64,000 bases of DNA from Rhodococcus maanshanensis NBRC 100610. GTDB lineage: Bacteria > Actinomycetota > Actinomycetes > Mycobacteriales > Mycobacteriaceae. A program made the position numbers and the translations under genes. Every line of letters starts with the position of its first letter. Positions within the stretch are counted from its first letter, which is position 1. The notes below the pieces were generated by a model. That model was not told the origin of the DNA, searched no databases, and saw nothing but the letters and a program-made list of their open reading frames with translations. The DNA lies in the NCBI RefSeq assembly GCF_001894865.1, contig NZ_BCXA01000031.1, positions 48,310 to 112,309 on the forward strand, read 5' to 3'. This document shows positions 52,201 to 60,454 of this stretch, one piece after another.

Positions 52201-55004
52201 ACCTGGAGCTGCTGCTGTCCGAGGAGTTCGGCACCGATGGCACACCGGCGGGGATGACGGCCGGCTTCGACTTCGCGACGGACCTGTTCGACCCCGGCAC
52301 GGTGCGGGGATTCGCGGAGCGGTTCCTGCGCATCCTCGAGTCCGTCACCGCGGACCCGGCCAGGCCTGTCGGTGACATCGAGATCCTCGACGCCGGGGAA
52401 CGGGCCGACCTGGCGCCCGCGTGGGGCCTGCCCGGTGAGCCGCCGCGGACCTGGCCGGAGTTGCTCGCCGACGCGGTCGCGGTCAGGCCCGACTCGGTCG
52501 CGCTGACCTTCATGGGGTCCTCGATGACCTACCGCGAGCTGGACGAGCGCTCGAACCGGTTGGCGCGCGCCCTCGTCGACCGGGGCGTCGGGCCCGAGTC
52601 GGTGGTGGCGCTCGGACTGCCGAGGTCCATCGAATCGGTTCTCTCGGTGTGGGCCGTGACCAAGGCGGGTGCCGCGTTCGTACCGGTCGACCCCAACCAT
52701 CCCGCGATGCGAATCGGTCACATGCTCACCGATTCCGGGGCGCTGCTGGGTCTGACGTCGAGCGGCAGCAGGGGGAACCTGCCGGACATCGTGCCGTGGT
52801 TGTCGCTCGATGCGGCCGAGGTGCAGGCCTGGGTGCACGGGTACTCGTCGGCGCCGCTGACCGACCGCGACCGGATCTCCGCACTGCGGCACGAGCATCC
52901 CGCCTACCTGATCTACACCTCGGGCTCGACCGGCGTGCCCAAGGGGGTCGTGGTCACCCACGGCGGGCTGGCGAACCTCGCGAGGCAGGAGCGCGAGCTG
53001 TTCGAGGTGACGCACGAGTCGCGGGTGTCCCACCTGGCGTCGCCCAGTTTCGATGCGTCGGTGTACGAGCTGCTGATGGCGTTCGGGGCGGCCGCGCGCC
53101 TGGTGATCGTCCCGCCCACCGTCTTCGGTGGCGTCGAGCTCGCGGACCTGCTGCGCGAGGAGGGCGTCACCCACGCACTGGTCACCCCGACGGCGCTCTC
53201 GTCGATCGACCACCGCGGCCTCGAAGGCGTCGAGGTCCTCGTCGTCGCGGGGGAGGCGTGCCCGCCGGAACTCGTCGCTCGCTGGGCACCCGGACGCCGG
53301 ATGTACAACGGGTACGGTCCCACCGAGACGACGGTGCAGGCAGCCGTCGGCGGTCCGATGCTCTCGGGGAAGGCGGTGGACATCGGCGGGCCCGCAATCG
53401 GTTTCGGTGTGGCGGTGCTCGATTCCCGGCTGCGGCCGGTGCCGATGGGGGTGTCCGGCGAGCTGTACGTGTTCGGTCCCGCCCTCGCACGCGGCTATCA
53501 CGGCAAGGGCGGGTTGACCGCCCAGCGCTTCGTGGCCAACCCGTTCGAACCGAACGGGTCGAGGATGTACCGGACCGGGGATCTCGTGCGATGGCTGCCC
53601 GACCACACCCTCGATTACCTCGGCCGCAGCGACTTCCAGGTCAAAGTGCGGGGGTTCCGGATCGAGCTGGGCGAGATCGACGCCGTGCTGACGGGTCTGC
53701 AGGGGGTCAGCTTCGCCACGACGATCGGGCATGCCGGGCCCACCGGCGACACCGTCCTGGTGTCCTACGTGCTCCCACACGACGGCGTCACCCTCGAACC
53801 GGGGGAGGTCAAGGCGCATGCGGCGGCATTCCTCCCCGCGTACATGGTGCCCTCGTCCATCCGCGTGCTGAGCGAGGTCCCGTTGACGCCGGTCGGAAAG
53901 CTCGACCGAAATGCCCTGCCCGCACCCGAGTTCGGTGCGCGGACGGAGGAGTTCCGGGCGCCTGGCAGTCCGCTCGAGGAGGCCGTGGTCGGCGCGTTCG
54001 AGGCCATCCTCGGCCTCGACCGGGTCGGCGTCGACGACAGCTTCTTCGACCTCGGCGGGAACTCGCTGGTCGCCACCCGCGTGATGGCGGACCTCCACGA
54101 GCGGCTCGGCCGCCCGATCCCGCTGCAGCTGATGTTCTTCGACCCGACGCCCGCCGGTCTCGCCCGGCGCATCGCGGACCTGGACGGCGAGGTCACCGGG
54201 GTCGGTGCCTCCGGCCTCGAGGAGGCGCTGTCGGTGGTGATCTCCCTGCGGTCGACCGGCAGCAAGGCCCCGTTGTTCTGTGTGCACCCCGGAATCGGTC
54301 TGTCCTGGGGGTATGCCGGACTGGTCGCGCAGCTCGCCGCGGACCGGCCGGTCTACGGGCTGCAGCTCCCGACGATCAGCGAAGGCGTGCACTTCGACTC
54401 GGTGGAGCAGCTCGCGCACCGCTATGTCGAGGAGCTGCGGTCGATCCAGCCGCAGGGCCCGTACCACCTGCTCGGCTGGTCGTTGGGCGGGTGTGTGGCG
54501 CACGCGATGGCGGTCGAACTCCGCGGCACGGGCAACGAGGTGGCGACACTCGCGCTCATGGACAGCTACGCGGTGACCGGGGAGCCGGTCCAGCCGCGGC
54601 TGACTGCCGAGGAACTACTCGCAGGTCTCGGCCTCGAGGTCGAGGCCGCCGGTGATGGCGACCTGACCTACGAGCGGGCGGCGGAGCTGCTCAACGACTC
54701 GCTCGGCCAGGACATGGGACTGACCGCTGCGCATCTCGAGCGGATCGCTGACGGCTTCGCCGATTCGGCGGAGAACATGTCCCGGTTCAGCCCCGCGCTC
54801 TTCGACGGTGACCTGTTGTTCTTCACCGCTGCGAGATCGGAGAGCGGGCACACCGCGCAGGAATGGCGGCAGGCGATCACCGGCGAGCTTCTGGAGATCG
54901 ACGTGGACTGCGATCACAATCAGATGATCGAGCCCGAGGCGGTCGCGGTGATCGGGCCTGTGCTGGCGGAGCGGCTGGATGCGCCGGTCGGGGGCGTATT
55001 CTGA
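28230..55004 (+). CDS. Giant heptamodular nonribosomal peptide synthetase (8,924 aa)
   Basis: The GTG at 28230 has GAAAGGGG upstream; the frame is uninterrupted. Order by residue: C1 10-430 (His139-His140...Asp144); second-half C only, 450-695; A1 715-1220; T1 (Ser1265); C2 1320-1750; A2 1785-2290; T2 (Ser2328); C3 2385-2820; A3 2846-3340; T3 (Ser3386); E3 3443-3895; C4 3928-4350; A4 4384-4890; T4 (Ser4933); C5 4989-5420; A5 5451-5970; T5 (Ser6012); E5 6068-6520; C6 6556-6985; A6 7010-7510; T6 (Ser7553); C7 7609-8040; A7 8072-8575; T7 (Ser8612); TE 8680-8920 (Ser8751 in GWSLGG, Asp8778, His8896). T domains before E are of the LGGDS type and the others LGGNS. C4 and C6, which follow E domains, are of the D-accepting type ([12 protein letters not shown]). 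A leading C domain with no upstream module suggests N-acylation of the first residue, giving a lipoheptapeptide. Specificity pockets read Ser for A2 and Thr for A5. No MbtH-like gene, tailoring enzyme or exporter is clearly tied to it in the window. The product is not one I recognise. Confidence 0.97.
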   Translation: MATNIPDGAFPLSAAQRAMWFAQQLTPTVPITVAQYIELHGELDFEVLHQAAKTAAHEFQSPYLRVIEVDGEPFQLVDESIGLPLGFVDFRDEEDPAAAAEEWMHRDYATPVNLATDRLFDITILQIGDRDYLWYSRIHHVALDGYGGATVMNRIASLYTAAVEGGDAGPAKCSPLTDLYELDVKYRASSRFESDRKYWADRIRGIEEGSSLVAAVAPAVARSRLASAPLSDDAVRLLEDSDLRRGATAAAVVIAGFACYLSQMTGSEEVLVNIPVSARTTSVLHRSGGMLVNVAPLRLSVRPGDTVAELVQRVNLELMGALRHQRCSLEDIRRDAGRSGDRSLHAPMVNVMLFSQQVTLGSVVGENRIMTSGPVDDLLVNIYQSGNPPSTVIDFRGNPNLYEDDDLRSRHHAFVEMLEGFVAADPDTRLMEIHARSFRMGARKHKASSLLAHWSRVLSGMPEVLSLPADRPRPIVLSDRRHCVEFDIGADIQERLISLTRDRSSSVFAAVHGALGVLLSRLGDTDDVAIGTPVAVHAAAVDGTVESFDNTVVLRTRVDGGDSFGKLLHEASLGELSAFNHAEQSFERLVETVCPVRSTAYAPLVQVLLEVRNARRPHLELPGLTVESVEADGIAPEVDLCLTIAERHDADGALAGMSAAFTYATDLFDPDTVEGFATRFVRILDAATADPSIAVGDIELLDADERDALAPVLGGPEVPPRTLPELFADAAHIDPDSSALVFQDVSLTYRELDQRSNRLARLLIDRGVGPESIVALGMARSVESVLSVWAVAKAGAAFVPVDPNYPAERIEHMLTDSGAALGLTVGERASRLPGAVPWLVLDAPDLAADLERYSPAQVTDEDRRAPLLLTHPAYLIYTSGSTGVPKGVVLTHRGLASLAAEERDRFAVTPASRTLHFSSPSFDASVLELLMAFGTGATMVVAPPTVYGGAELAELLGRRRVTHAFVTPAALASVDPAGLDDIECLVTGGDTCPPELVQQWAPGHRMFNAYGPTETTIVSSISPRMTPGQQVTIGRPPLGCGEMVLDGRLHPVPAGVPGELYVTGPGLARGYHRRPVPTADRFVASPFGEPGTRMYRTGDLARWTTTEDGHGYTLEYLGRSDFQVKIRGFRIELGEIDAALTTHPDVSFAATVGHPGPFGDTVLVSYVHPTSDAAIAAAELTAHLAARLPGHMVPSSIVLLDEIPLTPAGKFDRKALPAPDFVTSTAEFLAPETHSEEAVAGVFATVLSVERISTRDSFFDLGGNSLIATRVVARINAVLDSDIGVLDLFEAPTVEQLAARIDRMGRRDPDRPVLAAGERPDRVPVSLAQQRMWFINRFDPSSPAYNIPIAVRLAGELDPDALARALADVVERHESLRTVFPDSPDGPFQSIRPASEVVPDLTPVPVSESGLREMVTGLASTGFDVTTEFPVRTELLRLGPTEHVLVLVVHHIAADGYSMAPLARDVMTAYNARRLGGTPDWAPLEVQYADYSLWQRELLGDEHDPDSLISGQLDYWTAALAGAPDVLELPTDRPRPPEQSFRGAVEEFTISAELHNKLISRAGQLDSSLFMVLHAALAVLLARLSGSSDISVGTPIAGRGEAALDDLVGMFVNTLVLRTPVDPGVTFSELVKQTRTVDLNAFGHTDVPFERVVEVLNPTRSTAYSPLFQVLLVLQNTGHTRLELPDLIVDVEALDNGTAKFDLQLTLTETYDDQGAPGRIAAAFSYATDLFDAPSVRRFAQRFVRLLESVTGDVAVTIGDVDLLDGSERSQVLTDWNATEREVPATTLGDLFDAQVARTPDAVAVVFGQDRLTYAELDAAANRLARHLISLGVGPETTVGLAMRRSMELVVGMYAVVKAGGAYVPIDPDHPADRTAYVLGSARPVCVLTTHTDRAALPDSLEALEIDRLDLSAQDPSPIVDADRLGRLRPDDVAYVIYTSGSTGRPKGVAVTHAGIANRLSWMQDRYPLTPEDVVLQKTPATFDVSVWEFFWPLQTGARLVVAAPDGHRDPDYLSRLIDTERVTTMHFVPSMLATFTAGAHPARCRSLRRVFCSGEALAPSAAEAFRQFSVAELHNLYGPTEASVDVTYWACTAADEVVVPIGAPVWNTRVYVLDGRLNPVPVGVAGELYLGGVQLARGYVGRADLTADRFVANPFAPGERMYRTGDLVRWNETGNIEYIGRTDFQVKMRGLRIELSEIELALLEHPAVAQAAVTMHSDALTGDSLIGYLVAERGQEIDTDGVIERAASRLPGYMVPAQLMVLEEFPLGSTGKLNRSALPEPIFAAKTSEFVAPRNPIEEIIASIFADLLGLGRIGVYDNFFDLGGNSLVATRMVARVNAAVDTRIGVRELFDSPTVAALAVCAETQSARAVERPALLASARPPRVPVSLAQRRMWFMNQFDTSSSAYNVALPVRLSGTLDADAMRTAILDVVDRHEALRTMFPLVDGEPMQVVVDAAEVVGDLRPVGVPQDAMPEELARFVAAGFDVTARVPLRAALFELSGTEHVLVVVVHHISADGFSLVPLARDVMAAYSSRMAGELPQWAPLPVQYADYALWQREMLGSEEDPESLIARQLHYWTRTLSGLPEVLALPVDRQRPAERSLRGDRVEFSIDADTHRRLVATARERSSSVFMAMHAVLAVLLSRLSDTDDVAVGTPIAGRGEAALDDLVGMFVNTLVLRTRVDRSATFAELLDSVREADLGAFGHADLPFERLVDVLAPQRSTAHSPLFQVMLEFKNTERARLELPGLVIEPVELDTVTANFDLQLTLDERYDGDGGPAGVAAAFTFATDLFDQATVDGLAERFVRVLEAATADPSIAVGDIELLDQSERRSLTPVTGPGEVPPRTLPQLLSDAAAIDPDAVAVICEDTSLTYRALDERSNRLARVLIGRGIGPESIVALGMARSIESVLSVWAVAKAGAAYVPVDPSYPAERIEHMLTDSGAALGLTVSRSRAQLPDTADWLVLDDPGFGAEVDGQPGAAVTDTDRCAPLLLGHPAYLIYTSGSTGVPKGVVLTHRGLANFAADERTRFTVGPASRTLHFSSPSFDASVLELLLAFGAGATMVIAPSTFYGGAELAELLARERVTHAFVTPAALASVDPAGLDALECVVTGGDTCPPELVRQWATTATMFNAYGPTEATVVASVSDPMVPGTAVAIGRPPVGCGVLVLDERLHPVPVGVAGELYVMGPGLARGYHRRSRATADRFLANPFGDPGSRMYRTGDVVRWRPDGQLAYLGRSDFQVKVRGFRIELGEVESALRDCAGVSDAVATVSGDGRGVGRLVGYVVPEEGAELGAAEVLASVGEVLAPHMVPAALVVLDELPLTPAGKKDRKALPAPDFGARTTESRALVTETERLLAGLFAEVLGVEAIGADDSFFALGGDSIMSIQLVSRAKTAGVFLSPRDVFEHKTVAALAQVAVVGETAEVPTLDELPGGGVGEVPLTPIVRWLLERGGDFDRYSQSVLLTLPPGMDRDMLERALQAVLDRHDMLRSRLHGEQGHWGLEVRPTGAVSSATVLRRIPVDEVTGPEFTAAVADTLAQAQGRLDPSAGTMVQAVWFETPAGVGRLLVVAHHLVVDGVSWRVLIPDLATAWAQLEAGGRPDLAAVGTSMRRWAHALADAARDRSGELDTWTRMLAEPDPLLGSRPLDPAVDVNATVARVEIDLPPSVTEAVLTTLPSAFHGSVNDGLLTALALALARWRENRGVRTNGALVNLEGHGREAQVVPGADLTRTVGWFTAVFPVRLDLSGIDLDDAFAGGPAAGAAIKSVKEQLLAIPDHGIGYGMLRHLDHAAASVLGELAAPQISFNYLGRFTTAASDHGDTGWLPVEDAGDLAGVTDPRLPVAAAVDVNAITATTPDGPQLRATWAFPTGVLAEDEARELAELWAAALTALAGHAESPGAGGLTPSDLGLVSLDQAAIDRLESRYPDLSDVWTMAPLQKGLLFHALLSDRSVDAYLVQLGLELDGVVDAERMRRAAQALLERHPNLRAAFHQDGDAEPVQLIAERVEVPWVELDLSEEDPAVLEARLATILAADRATSFDMATPPLMRFMLIKTGPNRHRIYMTNHHILLDGWSTPLLLKELLVLYATDGDTGVLPRVAPYRNYLEWLARRDIADSTNAWVRAFADVEEPTLLVPSEPGRELSAVPGEVYASVGEEQTDALREVARTHGVTLNTMVQAAWGIVLGLLTGRDDVVFGATVSGRPPQIAGVETMIGLFINTLPVRITLDPNETLGELLSRVQAEQAALLDHHHLGLPEIATAVGSGLGFDTLTVFESYPVDRAGLSQVTDIAGMRIADVIEGGDATHYPLTVIASADAELRLRLTYLPDLLDRADVESIAGRVVRVLAAVAADPGTALAGLDLLSAAERDRLAPVHGPRGLSVRLLPQLLADAAARRADAVAVICGDDSVTYRELDERSNRLARILIERGACAESFVAVAISRSIESVLAVWAVAKSGAAFVPVDPNYPSERIVHMLTDAGVTEGLTVTTERDSLPGRVNWMAIDDPDFVRDCARTSADPVTDGDRRAALGFDNPAYLIYTSGSTGMPKGVVVTHRGLDNFAAEERARCGTEATSRVLHFSSPSFDASVLEYLLVFGPGATMVIAPPTVYGGAELAELLRAQHVTHGFLTPSALASIEPDGLDEFTSVVVGGEAVPRELVGQWAAPPRRLFNAYGPTEATVATNMSDAMSAGEPVTIGGPIRGVAEVVLDSRLQPVPVGVPGELYVAGAGLARGYHRRGPLTAGRFVASPHGEPGSRMYRTGDLARWTDDGRLEYLGRADSQVKVRGFRIELGEIDAVLTDHPDVDFATTIGHTGPSGDTRLVAYVMPVPAAAASNGSEAGLAARLTAHAATRLPGHMVPSSIVMIEEIPLTPVGKLDRKALPAPEYVLSTAEFRAPSTPAEEAIADVFVAVLGADRIGVDDDFFELGGNSLTATRVIARVNDALGTEIGVRTLFEAPTVHRLAAAIEHHTADRRDRPALCPVSRPDRVPLSLAQQRMWFINQFDTASSAYNIPLAIRLSGRLDVIALRAAIRDVLTRHESLRTEFPTIDGQPVQRIVDAAQAGPDLVPVEVAEVDLADRIASFVSAGFDVTREVPLRAGLFELGETEHVLTVVVHHIAADGFSMAPLARDVMTAYSSRVEGRDPEWAPLAVQYADFTLWQHELLGSEDDPDSVISQQLAYWTSNLAGLPDLLQLPADRPRPLARSFRGEVVDFEIGPRIHRKLATIARQNNSTMFMVAHATLAVLLARLSGTADIAIGTPVAGRGEAELDDMVGMFVNTLVLRSDIEAAATFTDLLTQVRETDLAAFGNADLPFERLVDVLAPERSTSHSPLFQVLIEYQNNLSAHLELPGLAVDAVDHDLGVSKFDLQLTIGEHHDEHGEPAGMSAGFTFATDLFDRDTAATFAERYLRILDAVTADPDRTIGDIDIVEPAERDRLLVGEEGVAVPPVTLADLFARIAAEHRGAVAVTFENTSLTYAELDERANRLARHLISLGVGPEDLVAVAMPRSADLVVALLAVIKAGGGYLPVDVTYPAERLAFMLEDSRPVCVLTTEADAESVPGSAIPTVRLDAPEVLTRLDALSSEPITDADRRGVLEPASLAYVIYTSGSTGRPKGVLVSHRNVATLMANTEGRFGFDHSDVWTMFHSYAFDFSVWELWGPLLYGGTLVVVDYYTAREPEMFLELLRRERVTVLNQTPTAFYQLAEADRVASERGDPAGLSLRYVIFGGEALDLGQLGRWYSRHGDTSPALVNMYGITETTVHVSHIPLDREFAAEASASVIGRGLPGLRVYVLDERLHPVPPGVSGEMYVSGAQAARGYLGRADLTSGRFVADPFRADGARMYRSGDVARWNTDGELEYLGRSDFQVKVRGFRIELGEIESALLRSPGVAQTVVLARDDGSGGVRLVGYLVPEAGTVLDVGAVSDFAAETLAAHMVPAALVVLDELPLTANGKLDRKALPAPDFGARVTASRAPVSEAERVLAELFAEALGLESVGVEDSFFALGGDSIMSIQLVARAKAAGVVITPRDVFERKTVAALAEVARVAEAAGAEVLEELPDGGVGTVPLTPIVRWMLERGGEFHRYGQAAVLALPAGVDEDSLRRAVQAVVDHHDALRARLRSDRGDWFLEVQPVGSEHGDLMLRRVAVPSVVGEEFTAIAAAELDAAADRLDPAAGIMLQVVWFDPPEGQGRLLVLAHHVAIDGVSWRILVPDLATAWAQIDSGIEPALAPVGTSLRRWSHGLAEAVHREERIAELDLWREMLETEDPVLGSRPRDRALDLNSTVQKVQVSVPTNVTEAVLTSLPQAFHGSVNDALLAALAMAITRWRRERGVWADGALVNLEGHGREEQVVPGADLARTLGWFTTIFPVRLDLSGVDLDEAFAGGPAAGAAVKAVKEQLLAIPDHGIGFGMLRYLDDASAAVLRDLPVPQISFNYLGRFATAAAGGPGEAAWLPVDYAGLGDPHNPEMPVAAVLDINAMTRATENGPQLRATWSYPGGVLTAAEVEEVAELWIRALRALAIHAAGPRAGGLTPSDLDLVDLDQPAIDRLESRYPDLTDIWSMSPLQSGMLFHALLSDESVDSYLVQLGLELRGAVDPQRMRRAGQALLDRHANLRAAFVQDEEGRSVQVIQDRVTLPWTEVDLSALDPVVREAELTARLAADRVTSFDMARAPLLRFTMIRTAPEHYRLVMTNHHILLDGWSTPLMLRELLVLYATDGDPEVLPRVRSYRDYLEWLSERDAAESTAAWTTALAGATDPTLVVPADPGREVSTVSNEVEHSLTEQQTDRLRALARERGLTLNTVVQAVWAIVLGALTGRDDVVFGATVSGRPPQISGIESMIGLFINTIPVRVRLLPGETVGELLDRVQTEQAAVLDHHYMGLPEIKRAAGEGLGFDTLAVFESYPVDRSGLSEETDIAGMRVVDVEGSDSAHYPLCLVASVDARVHLKLEYLPDLFDRDSVESILQRVQRVLDHLDLDVPVARVQLLDEREQRELAPVRGHQGGSIRTLPQIFSDAAAMDPEAIALSFQGREVTYRELDERSNRIARRLIALGAGPETFVALGIPRSVESVLGVWAVAKTGAAFVPVDPNYPAERIEHMLTDAGATVGLTTAAERHRLPAAAHWIALDDPAFESDCAETSCADVTDADRISPITLDCAAYIVYTSGSTGVPKGVVVTHRGLDNFAAMQTERFHATPASRTLHFSSPSFDGSIYEYLQACGAGATMVVVPPTVYGGVELTRLLAAERVTHAFITTAAFSTMDPAGLDDFQFVVFGGEACPPDLVARWAPGRRLFNAYGPTETTVMSNISAAMTPGERITIGGPLRGVAELVLDSRLQPVPVGVAGELYLAGVGLARGYHRRAALTAGRFVANPFEPGARMYRTGDVVRWTRDASGDLAIEYVGRSDFQVKVRGFRVELGEIDTALTDHPDVAFAATIGHTGRSGDTVLVSYVLPVGGAVVATRELTDHLASRLPAHMVPSAVTLLDEIPLNPVGKLDRKALPEPEFVFATTEFRAPTTPIEETVADIFTAVIGCDRTGLDDNFFDLGGNSLTATRVMARLNAALHTEIGVRALFEAPTVRELAIRVERHAAVGTARPALTAGPRPADIPLSLAQQRMWFINQFDPSSPAYNIPLAVRLSGNLDLRAMQAALADVVARHESLRTTFPESTEGPRQVIHPVTGVVPDLTPIDLGDETDLPDRLGRFMATGFDVTTAVPHRIALFRLAPDEHVLAIVVHHICADGFSMAPLARDVMTAYTCRIDGRAPDWAPLEIQYADYALWQHDLLGSADDPGSLASRQLDFWTEALAGLPDVLQLPADRPRPVQQSFHGDRVDFAVEPGLHGRVVALARENNTSVFMVVHAALALLLSRLGGTEDVAIGTPVAGRGEAELDDLVGMFVNTLVLRSRVDGTESFTELLARAREIDLAAFGNADVPFERVVEALNPIRSTSYSPIFQVSLEFQNNLRPRLELPGLTVSGVDLEVNVAKEDLELLLSEEFGTDGTPAGMTAGFDFATDLFDPGTVRGFAERFLRILESVTADPARPVGDIEILDAGERADLAPAWGLPGEPPRTWPELLADAVAVRPDSVALTFMGSSMTYRELDERSNRLARALVDRGVGPESVVALGLPRSIESVLSVWAVTKAGAAFVPVDPNHPAMRIGHMLTDSGALLGLTSSGSRGNLPDIVPWLSLDAAEVQAWVHGYSSAPLTDRDRISALRHEHPAYLIYTSGSTGVPKGVVVTHGGLANLARQERELFEVTHESRVSHLASPSFDASVYELLMAFGAAARLVIVPPTVFGGVELADLLREEGVTHALVTPTALSSIDHRGLEGVEVLVVAGEACPPELVARWAPGRRMYNGYGPTETTVQAAVGGPMLSGKAVDIGGPAIGFGVAVLDSRLRPVPMGVSGELYVFGPALARGYHGKGGLTAQRFVANPFEPNGSRMYRTGDLVRWLPDHTLDYLGRSDFQVKVRGFRIELGEIDAVLTGLQGVSFATTIGHAGPTGDTVLVSYVLPHDGVTLEPGEVKAHAAAFLPAYMVPSSIRVLSEVPLTPVGKLDRNALPAPEFGARTEEFRAPGSPLEEAVVGAFEAILGLDRVGVDDSFFDLGGNSLVATRVMADLHERLGRPIPLQLMFFDPTPAGLARRIADLDGEVTGVGASGLEEALSVVISLRSTGSKAPLFCVHPGIGLSWGYAGLVAQLAADRPVYGLQLPTISEGVHFDSVEQLAHRYVEELRSIQPQGPYHLLGWSLGGCVAHAMAVELRGTGNEVATLALMDSYAVTGEPVQPRLTAEELLAGLGLEVEAAGDGDLTYERAAELLNDSLGQDMGLTAAHLERIADGFADSAENMSRFSPALFDGDLLFFTAARSESGHTAQEWRQAITGELLEIDVDCDHNQMIEPEAVAVIGPVLAERLDAPVGGVF
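28257..32150 (+). other. NRPS module 1: C (starter-like), half C, A1, T1
   Basis: The first C domain keeps the HHxxxDG motif ([10 protein letters not shown]). It is followed not by an A domain but by the C-terminal lobe of a second C domain ([20 protein letters not shown] onward) that has no HHxxxDG half. A1 has the ATP motif [11 protein letters not shown]. By hand alignment to GrsA its pocket reads D-A-L-F-V-G-A-I-V-K, for which I know no assigned substrate; a hydrophobic residue is likely. Confidence 0.85.
32190..35345 (+). other. NRPS module 2: C, A2 (serine), T2
   Basis: The C domain is of the L-to-L type ([10 protein letters not shown]). The A2 pocket, read by hand from [24 protein letters not shown] and [11 protein letters not shown], is D-V-W-H-F-S-L-V-D-K, the serine code known from EntF. 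The A2 sequence is clearly of another lineage than A1, A3, A4, A6 and A7. Confidence 0.88.
35385..39912 (+). other. NRPS module 3: C, A3, T3, E (D-configured residue)
   Basis: A3 is nearly identical to A1 and its pocket reads D-A-L-F-V-G-A-V-V-K, so residues 1 and 3 are probably the same or similar. The epimerisation domain has its own [11 protein letters not shown] motif and the E-type segment [11 protein letters not shown], so residue 3 should leave in D form. Confidence 0.85.
40011..43160 (+). other. NRPS module 4: D-accepting C, A4, T4
   Basis: The C domain opens [14 protein letters not shown] and has [12 protein letters not shown], both marks of condensation domains taking a D-residue donor, consistent with E3. 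The A4 pocket reads D-A-L-F-V-G-A-V-A-K, close to A1 and A3. Confidence 0.83.
43197..47810 (+). other. NRPS module 5: C, A5 (threonine), T5, E
   Basis: The A5 pocket, read from [25 protein letters not shown] and [11 protein letters not shown], is D-F-W-N-I-G-M-V-H-K, the standard threonine code. The E domain ([12 protein letters not shown]) would invert the alpha carbon, giving D-allo-Thr. E5 closely resembles E3. Confidence 0.88.
47895..51010 (+). other. NRPS module 6: D-accepting C, A6, T6
   Basis: The C domain again has [12 protein letters not shown] after [13 protein letters not shown] and should accept the D-residue from module 5. The A6 pocket reads D-G-Y-F-V-G-A-V-M-K, with no assignment I trust. 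Confidence 0.83.
51057..55004 (+). other. NRPS module 7: C, A7, T7, thioesterase
   Basis: The C domain has [10 protein letters not shown]. The A7 pocket reads D-A-Y-L-V-A-G-V-Q-K, unassigned. The thioesterase ([33 protein letters not shown]) is a type I TE that could hydrolyse the chain or cyclise it, for example onto the Ser or Thr hydroxyl. Confidence 0.85.
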
Positions 55005-55076
55005 GGAAGGTCTTCCGGTGATGCCCCTCCCGTACACGCGGGCCCGGAAACCAACCATTCACTGAGGAGATTCGTC

Positions 55077-55271
55077 ATGCTCGGACTCATCATCGGCCTC
55101 GGCGGAGCCGCGCTCGGCCTCGGGCTTGGACTCGGTGGAGTCGCGCTCGGCGTCGGACTCGCCCTTGGCGGGGTCGCGCTCGGGCTCGCAGGCGCCGCAC
55201 TCGGACTCGGATTCGCCCTGCTCATCAGCGACCGAAACATCAAGTACGACATCGAAGAGCTCGCAGCCTGA
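55077..55271 (+). CDS. Glycine/leucine-rich membrane peptide with S74 Ser-Lys motif, copy 2
   Basis: A 64-residue paralogue of the peptide at 27622. The first 20 residues nearly match (MLGLIIGLGGAALGLGLGLG) and the hydrophobic Gly/Leu/Ala part is longer, about 50 residues, enough for two short or one long membrane segment. It ends in LLISDRNIKYDIEELAA, where Ser51-Asp-x3-Lys56 is an even better S74 opening than copy 1. GAGGAGA precedes the ATG. It lies 72 bp after the NRPS stop on the same strand, but unlike copy 1 it is not followed by an S74-body gene; the next gene is convergent. Function unknown. Confidence 0.78.
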   Translation: MLGLIIGLGGAALGLGLGLGGVALGVGLALGGVALGLAGAALGLGFALLISDRNIKYDIEELAA

Positions 55272-55346
55272 TCCGCCGATCACGGCATGCACCCGGCACC
55301 CGGTGGCGTGGCCGAGGTCGCGCTGACCACCCCTCGGTGAACGAGG

Positions 55347-56657
55347 TCAGGCGACCGCCGACAGCGGGCTGTCCGAGTCAGCGGCGAGGAAGCCCTCGAC
55401 GAAGGCCAGGAACCGCTGGTGCAGCTGCCGGAGTTCGGTCACGGAGTACAGGTCCCGGTTCGCGAGGAAGTCGATGCGGGTGGCGCCCTCGACCGCTCCC
55501 GGGCGGACCCGGACGGTCAGGTCGTCGACCCGGCCCGTGGTCAGGACGTGCAGCGCGCCGTCCAGCGGTCCAAGGGGGATCTCACTGTCGGCGAGCATCA
55601 GCTCGATGGTGGGGCCGAAGGAGGCGGCGCGGTCGCCGATCACGCCGACCTCGCGTGCGATGTCCTCCTGGCGGTGACGCTGACGGCTCAGTGCTCCCGC
55701 GAGTTCCCGGCCCGCCGCCGTGCTCGCCTCACCGACCGTCATCCCCGCGCCCGCGGACAGGCGCAGCGGGACCACGTTGGCGAGCGATCCGCCCGAGCGG
55801 CGCAGGGCCGCATTGCCCCGGGCGGGGGTCGGGAGCGTGACCGTGACCTCGTCCCGCCCGGTGTGCTGTGCCAGGAAGGCCCCGAAGGCGGCGACCACCG
55901 TCGGCGCCGACAGGGAGGCTCCCGGGGCAGCGGGCGCCAGCTCGCCGCCGATCACGACGGGCTCGGACTGCGACGGCGCCGCCGTGCCCGCGAAGGTGAC
56001 CGGGTCCGCGACGCCTGCGAGGTGCTCGGCCCAGGAGTCGCGGTCGCGCTCGAAGCGCTCGGAAGTCCGGTAGCTCGCGTCGGATGCGGCCACTGCCTCG
56101 AGGTCGAGGGCCCCGGACGGGCTGGCGGCGGCGCCGACGAACGCATGGGTGTAGAGCTCGGCGGAGCGTTCGATCAGCGTGCGCAGGCCGTGCGCATCGA
56201 GGGCGACCTGGTGTGCGCGCACATACCAGAAGGTGTGCTCTTCGCTGATCCGCAGCACGGCCGCGACGATGAGCTGGTCGGCCGACAGGTCGACCGGCCG
56301 GGAGTGTTCCTCGCGCATCCATTCCCGTGCGGCGGCAAGGGGGTTCACCCGGCCGCGGAAGTCGACCTGCACGACGAAGTCGTCGTCGGCGGCGGCGAGC
56401 GTCTGATACGGGTGTCCGTCGACCTCGAACACGTGCAGGCGTCCCGCCCCGAATTCCCGTCCCGCCCACCGGGCCGAGTCCATGAGCAGGTCGATGTCGA
56501 GGGCGCCGCGGATGTCGACGTACTGCGCGACGGAGATCGGTGCGTCACCGGAGACGCGCTGGGAGAACCAGACCGAGTGCGCGGCGGCGGAGAGCGGGAG
56601 TACCCGCGCCCGGGCACCGTTACCGGAGATGCTGGTGGGCTGCACTGGCTGGTTCAC
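55347..56657 (-). CDS. Free-standing condensation-domain protein with degenerate active site
   Basis: The GTG at 56657, with GAGGGAGAG upstream, gives 436 residues covering one C domain and nothing else. It follows the NRPS C1 domain closely (LPLSAAAHSVWFSQRVSGDA, ISVAQYVDIRGALDIDLLMD; then FVEGFLAADSDSPL at the end). The catalytic HHxxxDG is changed to His149-Gln150-Val-Ala-Leu-Asp154-Ala155: the key second His and the Gly are lost. It is therefore unlikely to make peptide bonds in the usual way. It could bind the carrier-bound chain, act as a structural partner of the NRPS, or be a decaying duplicate of C1. It is convergent with the NRPS operon. Confidence 0.88.
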   Translation of the reverse strand: MNQPVQPTSISGNGARARVLPLSAAAHSVWFSQRVSGDAPISVAQYVDIRGALDIDLLMDSARWAGREFGAGRLHVFEVDGHPYQTLAAADDDFVVQVDFRGRVNPLAAAREWMREEHSRPVDLSADQLIVAAVLRISEEHTFWYVRAHQVALDAHGLRTLIERSAELYTHAFVGAAASPSGALDLEAVAASDASYRTSERFERDRDSWAEHLAGVADPVTFAGTAAPSQSEPVVIGGELAPAAPGASLSAPTVVAAFGAFLAQHTGRDEVTVTLPTPARGNAALRRSGGSLANVVPLRLSAGAGMTVGEASTAAGRELAGALSRQRHRQEDIAREVGVIGDRAASFGPTIELMLADSEIPLGPLDGALHVLTTGRVDDLTVRVRPGAVEGATRIDFLANRDLYSVTELRQLHQRFLAFVEGFLAADSDSPLSAVA

Positions 56658-56763
56658 GAAACTCTCCCTCGACTCGGACCTCGGTGACCGGGAACTGCTC
56701 TGGTCTCAAAGTCTCGTCGGAGGGCGGGGGTGCGGACAGTCCCCCAAGCGGTGGGGCGGGCGA

Positions 56764-56795
56764 CACCCAGGGTGATGGATTCACCACCCTGGGTG
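56764..56795 (-). terminator. Hairpin downstream of the SDR gene
   Basis: CACCCAGGGTG (56764-56774) and CACCCTGGGTG (56785-56795) form a perfect 11-bp stem with a 10-base loop, starting 12 bases beyond the stop of the SDR gene on the minus strand. It lacks a U-run, as many actinobacterial terminators do. Each arm is itself palindromic, so it could also act as an operator for the downstream C-domain gene. Confidence 0.55.
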
Positions 56796-56806
56796 GGCGT
56801 TCGACG

Positions 56807-57655
56807 TCAGAACAGGGGGCCGCCGCCGAACGCGGTGCGATGCGAGGCCGGCTGGGCGCCGTCCACGTCGGTGATCCCGTACTCGAGGGCGGTCTCCGCG
56901 GTGATCTGGGTGCTCCCGCTGAGCTTGCCGAGCTCCGGATCGTTGGCGAGGGCGACGATCACCCGGCCGATGAACTCGGGGGTCTCGGCTTCGGAGAGGG
57001 GGAACCCGGCGAAGCTCTCCATCCCGCTCGCCAGCATCGCCTCGTTGCGCACCAGGCCGGGCCAGAAGGACAGCGCGGTGACGCCGGTGCCCTTGAGCTC
57101 GACCGCCATGTCGGCGGCCATCTTGTCGAGGCCGGCCTTGGACATCCCGTACAGCACCGAGTGCAGGTAGCCGCGGGTGCCGAACGAGGAGATGTTGCCG
57201 ATGAGGCCGGAACCCCGCGGGACCATGAGCTTGGCGGCCTCGACGCTGGCGACGTAGTGCGCCCGTAGTCCGATGCCGATCAGCGAGTCCCAGTCGCTGA
57301 TCGGACGCTTCCAGAACGGGTCGGAGAAGCCCGCGAAACCCTTCGGATGGGCCCAGACGTTGTTGACCAGCAGATCCAGTCGTCCGGACTGCTCGTCGGC
57401 GATGCGAGCGAACAGCGCCTCGATCTGCGCGTCGTCGCTGTGGTCGCACTGCACGGCGATCCCGGTGCCGCCGCGCGCGGTGACCTCGGCGGCCGTCGCG
57501 TCGAGTGGGCCGTCGGTCCCGACCTCGCCGCGGGCCGTGACGTAGACCGTCCAGCCGTCGGAGCCGAGGGCCAGCGCGATGCCCTTGCCGACGCTACGGC
57601 TCGCCCCGGTGACGAGGGCCACCCGCCGCTCACTCGTTGCTTCATGAATACTCAC
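56807..57655 (-). CDS. Short-chain dehydrogenase/reductase
   Basis: The GTG at 57655 overlaps the stop of the upstream gene (GTGA) and gives 282 residues. The cofactor motif is TGASRSVGKGIA, NNVWAHPKG follows, and the catalytic set is Ser in NISSFG with Tyr and Lys in YGMSKAG. The family reduces or oxidises a hydroxyl/keto group with NAD(P)H. Together with the NTF2-like protein it resembles small steroid- or aromatic-modifying operons. The substrate is not readable. Confidence 0.9.
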   Translation of the reverse strand: MSIHEATSERRVALVTGASRSVGKGIALALGSDGWTVYVTARGEVGTDGPLDATAAEVTARGGTGIAVQCDHSDDAQIEALFARIADEQSGRLDLLVNNVWAHPKGFAGFSDPFWKRPISDWDSLIGIGLRAHYVASVEAAKLMVPRGSGLIGNISSFGTRGYLHSVLYGMSKAGLDKMAADMAVELKGTGVTALSFWPGLVRNEAMLASGMESFAGFPLSEAETPEFIGRVIVALANDPELGKLSGSTQITAETALEYGITDVDGAQPASHRTAFGGGPLF

Positions 57656-58152
57656 TGCGCCACCCCCGCGAACTGGCCCTCGGACACCACGGCGTCGGGG
57701 GAGAGCGGGCGGGTCAGGGACCAGGTCTCGGTGAAGTGGCACTTCGACATGCGCCACTCGCCGTCCTCGAGCACGTACTCGTCGTCGTACTCGCCGGTCG
57801 AGACGGTCTCGGTGTTCTCGAGCAGGTTCAGCTGGCGAAAGCGGAGCGTCCACCGCCCCGTCGCGGTGCCTGCACCGGTGATGGTGATGTCGGGGTGCAG
57901 GCCGTGGTGCATGTCGAGGATGGCGTGCTTGCCGCCGACCTGGTGCAGCGCGATCTTCTCGAAGATCGCGGCCATCGGCTCGATGTCGTCGAACGCGCCG
58001 AGGCGGCCGTAGTCGATGTTCGCACCCGAGCGGATGAAGCAGGCACGGAAGGACTTCGGGTCCTTGCCGTCGCACGCACGCCAGTACCGGTGCTTGAGGT
58101 TCTTGATCGCTTCGATCCCTTCGAGGGCGGCGATCCGTTGCTCGAGGTCCAA
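57652..58152 (-). CDS. NTF2/SnoaL-like protein
   Basis: I choose the TTG at 58152, giving 166 residues starting just before LEQRIAALEGIEAIKNLKHR, the normal N-terminus for this group; a GTG at 58236 would add 28 residues with no conserved look. The pattern YWRACDGKDPKSFRACFI and the later strands (ITITGAGTATGRWTLRF, GEWRMSKCHFTETW) fit the cone-shaped SnoaL-like fold, used by dehydratases, isomerases and the small subunit of ring hydroxylases. Coupling to the SDR suggests successive steps on one substrate. Confidence 0.8.
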   Translation of the reverse strand: MDLEQRIAALEGIEAIKNLKHRYWRACDGKDPKSFRACFIRSGANIDYGRLGAFDDIEPMAAIFEKIALHQVGGKHAILDMHHGLHPDITITGAGTATGRWTLRFRQLNLLENTETVSTGEYDDEYVLEDGEWRMSKCHFTETWSLTRPLSPDAVVSEGQFAGVAQ

Positions 58153-58250
58153 GGTGAGTCCCGTTCTGTGGTCACTGATCTTCTGTGTCCTGGACCATAG
58201 GTGGCCCGGGTCACACCGCGCAGCAATCCTTCCCACAGTGCGGGCAAGGG

Positions 58251-58931
58251 CTAACCCCGAGCGGCCGCGGCGGCGTTCAGGATGGCCGCCGACCCCGAGA
58301 TCGCGGCGTCAAGGGTCTGGCCGAAGGCGCACTCGGAGAGTTCGGCGAGCGCCGGGTCCTCGTCGAAATGCTCGGGCGCCTGCATGGCGAGCAGGACGTT
58401 GAGGAGCATCCCCTTCGCGATGAACTCCCGCGCCTTCTCCGGGGTGCACCCGGTGCGGGTGCGGATCTGGGTGTAGATCTCCGACATCGCGGCCCTCGCC
58501 TGCGCGCCGATCTCGGGGGTTCCGCCCGCGGAGAATCCGTGCATCATCACCAGCAGCAGGTCGCCGTCGGAGATGAGCTCGCCATAGGACGCGCCGAGCA
58601 CGGTCCAGAAGTCCTCGCTCTCGGGGTCGATGCCGCCGGGCTCGGCCGCGATCCGGTCCAGTTCCCGGTCGAAGGCCGCCACGATGCTCGCCAGCGCCCG
58701 TGCGAAGACCTCGCGGAAGAGCTCGGCCTTGGAGCCGAACATCCGCACCACGTAGGGCTGCGAGACCCCGGCCTCCTTGGCGACCGCGTCCGTGCTGGTG
58801 CCCGCGTAGCCGCCACGCGCGAAGGCCCGCGAGGCCGCGGCCAGCACGAGCTCGCGACGTTCCGGTGCGCTCATCCGGGTCGCGGGACGGGGGGACTTCG
58901 TCGACTCAGCGGAGCCGCCTTGAACTGCCAT
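58251..58931 (-). CDS. TetR family repressor of the adjacent MFS exporter
   Basis: A 226-residue protein with HTH at about residues 24-70 (LVLAAASRAFARGGYAGTST, then VAKEAGVSQPYVVRMFGSKA). The VSQPYVVRMF form is typical of regulators paired with MFS exporters in actinobacteria. It is divergent from the exporter, with a near-perfect palindrome between them. The downstream SDR operon lies on the same strand only 98 bases away and may be read through. Confidence 0.9.
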   Translation of the reverse strand: MAVQGGSAESTKSPRPATRMSAPERRELVLAAASRAFARGGYAGTSTDAVAKEAGVSQPYVVRMFGSKAELFREVFARALASIVAAFDRELDRIAAEPGGIDPESEDFWTVLGASYGELISDGDLLLVMMHGFSAGGTPEIGAQARAAMSEIYTQIRTRTGCTPEKAREFIAKGMLLNVLLAMQAPEHFDEDPALAELSECAFGQTLDAAISGSAAILNAAAAARG

Positions 58932-58972
58932 GTTGACAGGTTATCACTCGATGCCTTAGCGTTTCGATTTAA

Positions 58973-58991
58973 GTAATCATCTGATGCTTAC
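58973..58991. promoter_or_regulatory. Palindromic operator between TetR and MFS genes
   Basis: GTAATCATCTGATGCTTAC is a 19-bp palindrome with only one non-matching pair around a central T. A looser copy (TTATCACTCGATGCCTTAG) lies upstream at about 58941-58959. Both are in the 89-bp gap between the divergent genes and are the likely binding sites of the TetR protein. Confidence 0.65.
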
Positions 58992-59020
58992 AAGCCTGAT
59001 CTCCGCTGCGAGGAGTGGTG

Positions 59021-60454
59021 ATGACCGCAACAACCGATGAACACGATGTCCTGATCGAAAGCCCGCCGCGAACGCAGGCCGGGCGCAGGGTGCCGATCTG
59101 GCTGGCGATGCTCGCGGCCTCGCTGCCGATGTTCATGGCAACCCTGGACAACCTGGTGATGACCAGTGCGCTGCCCGTGATCCAGGCGGATCTCGGTGCC
59201 TCGGTGGGGCAGCTGCAGTGGTTCATGAACGCGTACACGCTGTGCTTCGCGACGTTGATGCTCTCGGCGGCGACGCTCGGGGACCGGTGGGGCAGGCGGC
59301 GCATGTTCCTGTACGGCATCGGGCTGTTCACGGTCGCCTCGATCGCCTCCGCGCTGTCCACGACGCCGGAGTTGCTCATCGCGTCGCGGGCCCTGCAGGG
59401 AGCCGGTGCGGCTGCCATCATGCCGCTGTCGCTGACCCTGCTCGCCGGTGCCGTGCCCGCGTCCAAGCGGGCGCTCGCCATCGGTGTCTGGGGCGGGGTG
59501 TCCGGCCTCGGCGTCGCGCTCGGCCCTGTGGTCGGCGGCGCCGTGGTCGACGGCGTCTCCTGGCAGGCCATCTTCTGGCTCAACGTCCCGGTCGCGCTGG
59601 TCGCGGTGCCACTCGCTCTCTATGCGCTCGGTGAATCCCGCGGCAGGCGTGAGCGACTCGACGTGCTCGGGGTCCTGCTGGCGGGCGCCGGTGTCTTCCT
59701 TGGTGTCTGGGGAATCGTGCACGGCAACGACGACGGTTGGACGTCCGCGAGCGTGCTGGGCGCGCTGGCCGCTTCCGTGATCACGCTCGGCGCGTTCGTG
59801 TTCCGCGAGGCGCGCACCTCGAACCCGGTGATGCCGCTGCGGCTGTTCCGTTCTCGCAGCTTCTCGATGGCCAACATCATCGGCCTCGCGTTCACGCTCG
59901 GCATGTTCGGGGCGGTGTTCCTGCTGGCCCAGTACCTCCAGATCGTGATGGGGTACAGCCCGTTCGAGGCGGGTCTGCGCACCCTGCCGTGGACGGCCGC
60001 ACCGATGGTGGTGGCACCCATCGCGGGCATCCTGGCGCCGCGGGTTGGCCTGCGGCCGTTGCTGATCGTCGGTCTCGCCCTGCAGGCGGCCGCACTGGTG
60101 TGGATGTCCCAGCTGCTCGAGCCGGGCGCCGCCTACGGTGAGATGGTGCCCGCGTTCGTGATGGCGGGCATCGGCATGGGGCTGACCTTCGCCCCCAGCG
60201 CGACCGCGGTGCTCGCGGACATGGCGGAGGTGGACCACGCGACGGCCAGTTCGGCGAACTCCACCATCCGCGAGATCGGCGTGGCGCTCGGCATCGCGAT
60301 CCTCACCGCGGTGTTCCTCGGCAACGGCGGCAGCCTGACCCCTGCCGGATACGCGGAGGGGCTCGAGCCGGCGCTGCTCGTCGGAGCGGGCGCCGTCGGG
60401 GTCGCGATCATCGCGGCACTGTTCATGCCGAGCCGACAGACGCAGCAGGTCTAG
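59021..60454 (+). CDS. MFS multidrug exporter, DHA2 family (14 TM)
   Basis: The ATG at 59021 has AGGAG five bases upstream and gives 477 residues with about 14 hydrophobic helices, the EmrB/QacA type. Motif A is GDRWGRRRMFLYG after TM2, and the helix-5 motif C is GVSGLGVALGPVVGG. Such proteins use the proton gradient to export hydrophobic or cationic compounds. In M. tuberculosis a DHA2 exporter (efpA) lies near the same rimP-nusA region, but there proS separates it; here a divergent TetR controls it. Export of the NRPS product is possible but not indicated by sequence. Its stop overlaps that of the convergent gene. Confidence 0.92.
   Translation: MTATTDEHDVLIESPPRTQAGRRVPIWLAMLAASLPMFMATLDNLVMTSALPVIQADLGASVGQLQWFMNAYTLCFATLMLSAATLGDRWGRRRMFLYGIGLFTVASIASALSTTPELLIASRALQGAGAAAIMPLSLTLLAGAVPASKRALAIGVWGGVSGLGVALGPVVGGAVVDGVSWQAIFWLNVPVALVAVPLALYALGESRGRRERLDVLGVLLAGAGVFLGVWGIVHGNDDGWTSASVLGALAASVITLGAFVFREARTSNPVMPLRLFRSRSFSMANIIGLAFTLGMFGAVFLLAQYLQIVMGYSPFEAGLRTLPWTAAPMVVAPIAGILAPRVGLRPLLIVGLALQAAALVWMSQLLEPGAAYGEMVPAFVMAGIGMGLTFAPSATAVLADMAEVDHATASSANSTIREIGVALGIAILTAVFLGNGGSLTPAGYAEGLEPALLVGAGAVGVAIIAALFMPSRQTQQV

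Noticed and set aside
55005..55016. GGAAG-gt-CTTCC right after the NRPS stop as a terminator
   Set aside because: Only five base pairs with a two-base loop, too small to form, and another co-directional gene follows after 60 bases.
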